NCBI GenBank assembly: GCA_963575745.1
Contig: CAUYUJ010000669.1
Coordinates: 856,501 to 920,500 of the forward strand
DNA from: Prorocentrum cordatum
Taxonomy: Eukaryota > Sar > Dinophyceae > Prorocentrales > Prorocentraceae
DNA: 64,000 bases
Direction of reading: 5' to 3'
The position numbers and the translations under genes are program-made. Under the pieces are notes generated by a model. The model was not told the DNA's origin. It ran no database searches and was given only the letters and a program-made list of their open reading frames with translations. Within the stretch, counting starts at the first letter, position 1. The number at the start of each line of letters is the position of its first letter. This document shows, piece after piece, positions 59,041 to 64,000 of this stretch.

Positions 59041-61261
59041 TTTAAGATGATTGTGTAAGTTATTGTGATGATGGTGATGACGATTCTGATGTTGATGGTG
59101 ATGGTGGTGATGGTGAGGGCTCTGATGGTGATGACAGTGGTGTAGATGGCGATGAGGATAATGATTGTTGTTTTGGCGGTGGTGGGGGTGATGACGATGG
59201 TGATCAAAATGGTGGTGGTGACGATGACGATGGTGATATTTGTGGTTGTGCTGATGACGGTGGTGATTTCGGTGCGGGTGGTGGTAATGACGATGATCCG
59301 CAAGGTGGTTGTGTGAATGTTGGTTATGACGGCGGTAGTTTTGGTGTTGATGGCGATGATGATGATGTTGATGGTGGTGGTGGCGATGATCATGGTGATT
59401 TTGGTGGCGCTGTGGTAACGATGATTATCGTGTTGTTTGCGGGGTGATGATGCCGATGATGATGCTGGTGGAGGTGATGTAATGCTGATACTGGTGTCGT
59501 TGATGGTTGCAGGGGTAAGGGTGCTGATTGATGATGAGCATGGGAATCGTGGGGGTGGTGTTCATCATGACGGTGATGATAGGTGTTGGTGATGGGGATG
59601 GTGATGATGCTGATGGTGGTGGTGGTTGTGGTAATGACTATGATGATGCTGATGATGATGGCGATGCTGGAGAAAAGCGATCGTAATTCTGATTTTGGTG
59701 GCGTTGGTCACGACGGTGGTTCTGGCAGTTGTCAGACGATGATGCTCGTGGTGAAGCGGATGATGGTGGTGGCTATGGTGGTGGTGATGACGAGGATGGT
59801 GGTGGTCGTCATGTCCATGATCATGATTATCTCAGTGGTGGTGGTGGTGGTCATGATGTGTGGCGGTGGTGGCGATGGGGGTGCTTATGATGCACAAGAT
59901 TGTAGTGGTGTCGATGCCGGTCATGACGAGGTTGGTGGCGGTGGTGTTGATTTGATGATTGTGGCGATGACGATATTCATGATGATGTTGGTGGTGTTGA
60001 TGATGACGATAATGTTGATGATGGCGGTGCTGAAGAAGATGGTCGTTGTGGTGATGATGATGGTGGTGTGGGTGATGACGATGGCGATGCTGATAACAGG
60101 AATGTTGATGGTGTCTCTGGCGGGGGTTGTCGATTATGGTGTTTTTGGTGGTGCCGAAACCGGTGTCAATGACGACGAGGGTCTTAATGATGATATTCAT
60201 GATAATGGTGAGTAGTGGTGGTGATGCTTGCTGGTGGTGGTGATCGCTGATTGTGATAATGGTTTGGTAATAGCCGTTGCCATGATGACTTCAGTGGTGT
60301 TGGTAATAACGATGGTGGTGGTGATGGTGAAGATGACGACGACGATCATGACGATGATGTTGATCATGAGAATGATTCTGGACGTGCTGGTGGTGGTGAG
60401 GATGCAATTGGTGACGTGACGATGGTGATCTTCGATGGCGGCGGTGATGACGATGGTGGCGGTGATAACGATGATGATAATGATGATGATGATGATGATG
60501 ATCATGATGAGTATGCTGATAAGTATGATGATGATGCTTGTGAGGATGATGCTGATGATGAGGTTGATAATGATGATGATGGGTGGTGGTGATGGTGATG
60601 GGGGTGATGGTGATGCAGAACGTGGTTAGAGGGTCGATGCCGATCATGGCGAGGTTGGTGATGGTGATGGCGATAATGATCATGATTTTGATGGGTTGTG
60701 GTCTATGATAGCGTTGATCATGCTGTTGGTGGTGGTTCTGACAATGTCCATACCAATGACGACGATGTTCGTGATGCGGATGTTATTGGTGATGCTGCTG
60801 ATTTGTAGTTGTGATGTTGCTGGTGGTGGTGATTATGATTTGCTATGGTGGTGAACTGATGGTTCCGATGACTATGTCGGTTCTGGTGGTGGTGGTGATG
60901 TTGTTGATGATCACGGTGGTGTTGGTGATGATGATTATGATGATGATGGTGGTGGACATGGTGATCATTATGACGGTAGCGGTTGTGGTGGTCATGACGA
61001 TGATGATGCCAATCATAAGATTAGTGGTGGTGGTGATGACGATGTTGATGAGTCTGGCAGTTGGGGGTGATGGCATTGCGGATGTTGAATATTATAGTAG
61101 TGGTGGTGATGCAGATTTTGATGACGAAATTTGCGGTTGCGGTCATAACGGCGACGATTGTGGCGATTTGTGGTTGTTTGTGTCGACGTTGGTGATGATG
61201 TTGAGGATTGTAAAGGCGGCGATGCCGATTTCGACGATGCGGGTGGTGATGATTCTGTTGC

Positions 61262-61332
<71 letters not shown>

Positions 61333-63280
61333 GGTAGTCGTCATAGTGAATCGTAGTGTTTCTGGTTGGTTCTAATGGTTCGCTGATGATGGCGATGATC
61401 ATAGTGGTGGTTTGCGGCGATGTTGACGATGACGGTGTTGGTGACGCGTTTCTGATCATGGTTGTGGCGGTTAGTGGTGACAATGTCATGGTGGGTTGGG
61501 GTGATGATGGGATTGTGATGGTGATGCTTGGTGGCGGTTGATGGGCATGATGTTGGTGGTGATGTTGATGGTGGTTGGTGATGAGGATGGTTGTAGTGGT
61601 TGAGTGTGATGATGGTTGGTTGTGATGGTGATGATTTTGATGCTCGGTGGTCATGGGGTTGAGGGTGATTGGTTACGATTCTGATTGTGTTTGTTCATTG
61701 TGATAAGGGGTGAGGATGACGATGCTTGGTGATGGTGATGGTGATGCTGGCGATGGAGATGCTCAGGATTGGTGGTGGTGGTGAGTGTGATGAGGATGAT
61801 GATGCTGATGGTGATAATGATGGTGATGGTGATTGTGATTGGTTGTGATGGTGGCTGTGTTGATGACAATTGGCTGTGATGGTTATGAGTATAGTGATTA
61901 GTGGCGGTGCTGATAATGATAATTCACGGCTGTGATGGGTGATGGGTGATGATGGTGGTGAGTGGTGGTGATGATGGTGATGGTGATGGTGACGGCGGCA
62001 AGGAAAAGGAGGGTGGTTGTTGGCGGCGATTATTGGTGATAGTAGCGGTCGGCGGTGATGGTGCTTTGGTGGTGATGGTTGGTGGTGGTCTGTGACCATG
62101 GTTGTGATCAACGGTGATGCTGATGGTGGTGATGATGTTGATTGGAATCGTGATAATGGTGGCACCTGGTGGCGATGGTGGCGACGAAGAGCTCTACTAT
62201 GATTGGTGGTGATTCGGGTCAGCTGAATGGTGATTGTGATGGTTATGTTGGTCATGGTGAGGAGGAATATTGGGACGATGATGATGGGGACTAGGATGAG
62301 CGATGAGGATTTTGATAATGTCGATGGTGAGTGGCCGTGATGGTGTTGTTGAAGATGCGAGTTGGTGTGATTAGTGGTGTCAGTGGTGATGACTTTTGGT
62401 GGTGATGATGCATGGTGATTATGGTTATGTTGATGAGGATGGCGATGATAATGGGGATGAGGATACTGATGTTGTGGATGATGATGGTGATGGTACTGAT
62501 TAGGACGATGATGATGATGATGGCGATGAGTATACTGGTGCTGATTATGATGCTCATGCTGATGATGATCATGCTGACGAGTGGTGGTGATGATGTGGAT
62601 AATGACGAGGCTTTGGAGCCCGCGGGTTATAGTGATGTTGTTGAGGGTGTTGTTGATGATGATGATGAGGATGATGATTGGTGTTGGCGATGATGGTGAT
62701 CGATGGTGATCGATGGCTATGGATGACGGGCAGGGTGATGCTGCTAGGTGGTTCTGATACTGATATCGAGGATGATGATGGTGGTGATGCTGGTGATGAT
62801 GCTGGTGATGGTGCTGGTGATGGTGATGGTGAGGATGTTGACGATGCACATGATGTAGATGACGATGCGGCTGAGGATAGCGGCTATGATTGTGATGGTG
62901 ATTGTGGTTGGTTGTGATGATAGTGGTGGCAATGGTGCTGAGGATGATGATGAAGATGGTGATGATAGAGATAGCGGTTGGTGGTGACGATGATGGTAAT
63001 GGTTGTGATCATGATTGGTAGTGTCAACGATGAGTTTGGTGGCGATGCTGATAAGTAGTGACGGTGATGTTGAAGATGATGATGATGATGATTGATGGTG
63101 ATGATGATTGGTGGTGATGGGGATGGTGATGATTGGTGATTGTAGTAGCGATGATGTTTGGTGATGGCGACGGTGTTGATGATCCTTCTGATGAAATTTG
63201 GTGATGGCGATGATCATAGGTGTTGATGATGCTGGTGACGGTGATGGTGTTGGTGGTGGTGAGAATGATGATGATGATGG

Positions 63281-63330
<50 letters not shown>

Positions 63331-63655
63331 TTTGGCTGTGATGATTCGATGATGATGGTAGTGATGATTAGTGTCGATGGTGATGCTGAGTGGTGATGGT
63401 GCTGACGATCATGATGTTGACTGACGATGAATCTGATGATGATGAATATGAAGATGGCGATGCTGCTGTTGCTGATGATGAGGATTATGATTGGTTGTGC
63501 TGATTTGTGGTTCGGATGATGATGGAGTTTGTGGTAATGCTGATAATTGGTGATTGTAAGGCTTTGGTGGTGACTGTTTGTGGTGGTGTTGATGACGATG
63601 ATGGTGATGGTGATGACAATGATGAGGATGAGGATGGTTATTATGCTTAGTATGT
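59041..63655. repeat. Degenerate GAT/GGT trinucleotide satellite, 4.6 kb
   Basis: The + strand is almost free of C and consists of GAT, GGT, GTT and GGC triplets with constant phase slips. Pure (GAT)n runs occur at about 61263-61330 and 63270-63330. Met/Val/Asp-rich and His/Ile-rich open frames on both strands are artefacts of this composition. Confidence 0.9.
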
Positions 63656-63810
63656 GACTACATTGTGCTGGGGACGGATGCGCTCCCAGCGTGACTCCAA
63701 TCTTCACGAATAATCAGCATGATCTTCGAAGACGAGGCACATTGCATACACATTGAACTTGCGGACGTCCGCCCAGATTTCTTGGGTCGGTTCTGGCCCC
63801 CCGAGGAGGG
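63656..63810. other. Short unique stretch
   Basis: Mixed sequence between the satellite and the purine tract; nothing recognised. Confidence 0.5.
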
Positions 63811-64000
63811 AGGAAGAGGAAGAGGAAGAGGATGAGGGTCAGAAGGAGGTGGGAGGTGGGAGGGAAAGACAGTGGAAGAGGAATCGGAGGAGGAGGAGAA
63901 GGAGGAGAGGGAGGAGGAGGAGCAGTCGCAGCAACAGCAGCAGCAGGAGGACCAGGCAGAGCAGCAGGAGGAGGAGGAGGAGGAGGAGGCGGAGGAGGAG
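63811..64000. repeat. GAG/GGA purine tract
   Basis: Imperfect GAG, GGA and CAG triplets, almost purely purine on the + strand, running off the window end. Confidence 0.85.

Noticed and set aside
59583-63707. Met/Val/Asp-rich and His/Ile-rich frames in the right flank
   Set aside because: They arise from the GAT/GGT satellite on both strands and have no domain character.

Overview
This is nuclear DNA of a GC-rich dinoflagellate. The main evidence is three sites in the 21.7-kb unit that match the 22-nt dinoflagellate spliced leader (DinoSL; core GCCATTTTGGCTCAAG) at 21, 19 and about 16 positions, each lying inside genomic DNA. Supporting evidence is the GC- and C-ending codon choice, few short introns with GT or GC donors, abundant low-complexity DNA, a secreted protein with Pro-Thr repeats and a GDPHLxN..GxRFDL (VWD-like) domain of a type common in dinoflagellates, and no bacterial gene organisation. 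A Prorocentrum-type genome would fit the GC content, but the species cannot be fixed from the sequence.

Layout. Positions 1-52184 are a head-to-tail tandem array of one very long unit: copy 1 (1-21742, beginning inside a gene), copy 2 (21743-43149) and a truncated copy 3 (43150-52184). By eye the copies are well over 99% identical outside a few indels and microsatellites. The unit carries three genes on the + strand. Gene A is a Cys-rich, then mostly helical protein of about 1,111 aa in three proposed exons. Gene D is a secretory-type Pro-Thr-repeat/GDPHL protein just behind a relict spliced leader. Gene C is a long three-exon gene with a transposase-like look, about 1,513 codons. Between them lie CA, CT, poly-C and (AAC)n tracts, a roughly 60-bp minisatellite, a 22-bp repeat, inverted arrays of an 11-bp motif, and a perfect 50-bp palindrome.

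Condition of the genes. Gene A is intact only in copy 2: copy 1 has a nonsense codon and copy 3 a 4-nt frameshift. Genes C and D each contain one in-frame TAG at the same place in both available copies, with coding-like sequence resuming in the same frame. Only copy 1 carries a 342-bp insertion that is about 76% A+T.

Right flank. The array stops abruptly at 52184, between two palindromic CCATAGCTATGG motifs and about 20 bp short of where the 50-bp palindrome would start. Beyond it, 52185-56800 holds coding-like but frame-broken sequence (decayed genes or unresolved introns). Positions 56800-59040 are GC-rich with nothing recognised, 59040-63655 are a degenerate GAT/GGT trinucleotide satellite, and the window ends in a GAG/GGA purine tract.

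How the parts may work together is inference. Genes A and C could be the accessory and enzyme parts of a large dinoflagellate mobile or amplified element, with gene D a retroposed passenger. No terminal repeats or target-site duplications were found to prove that the unit is a transposon.
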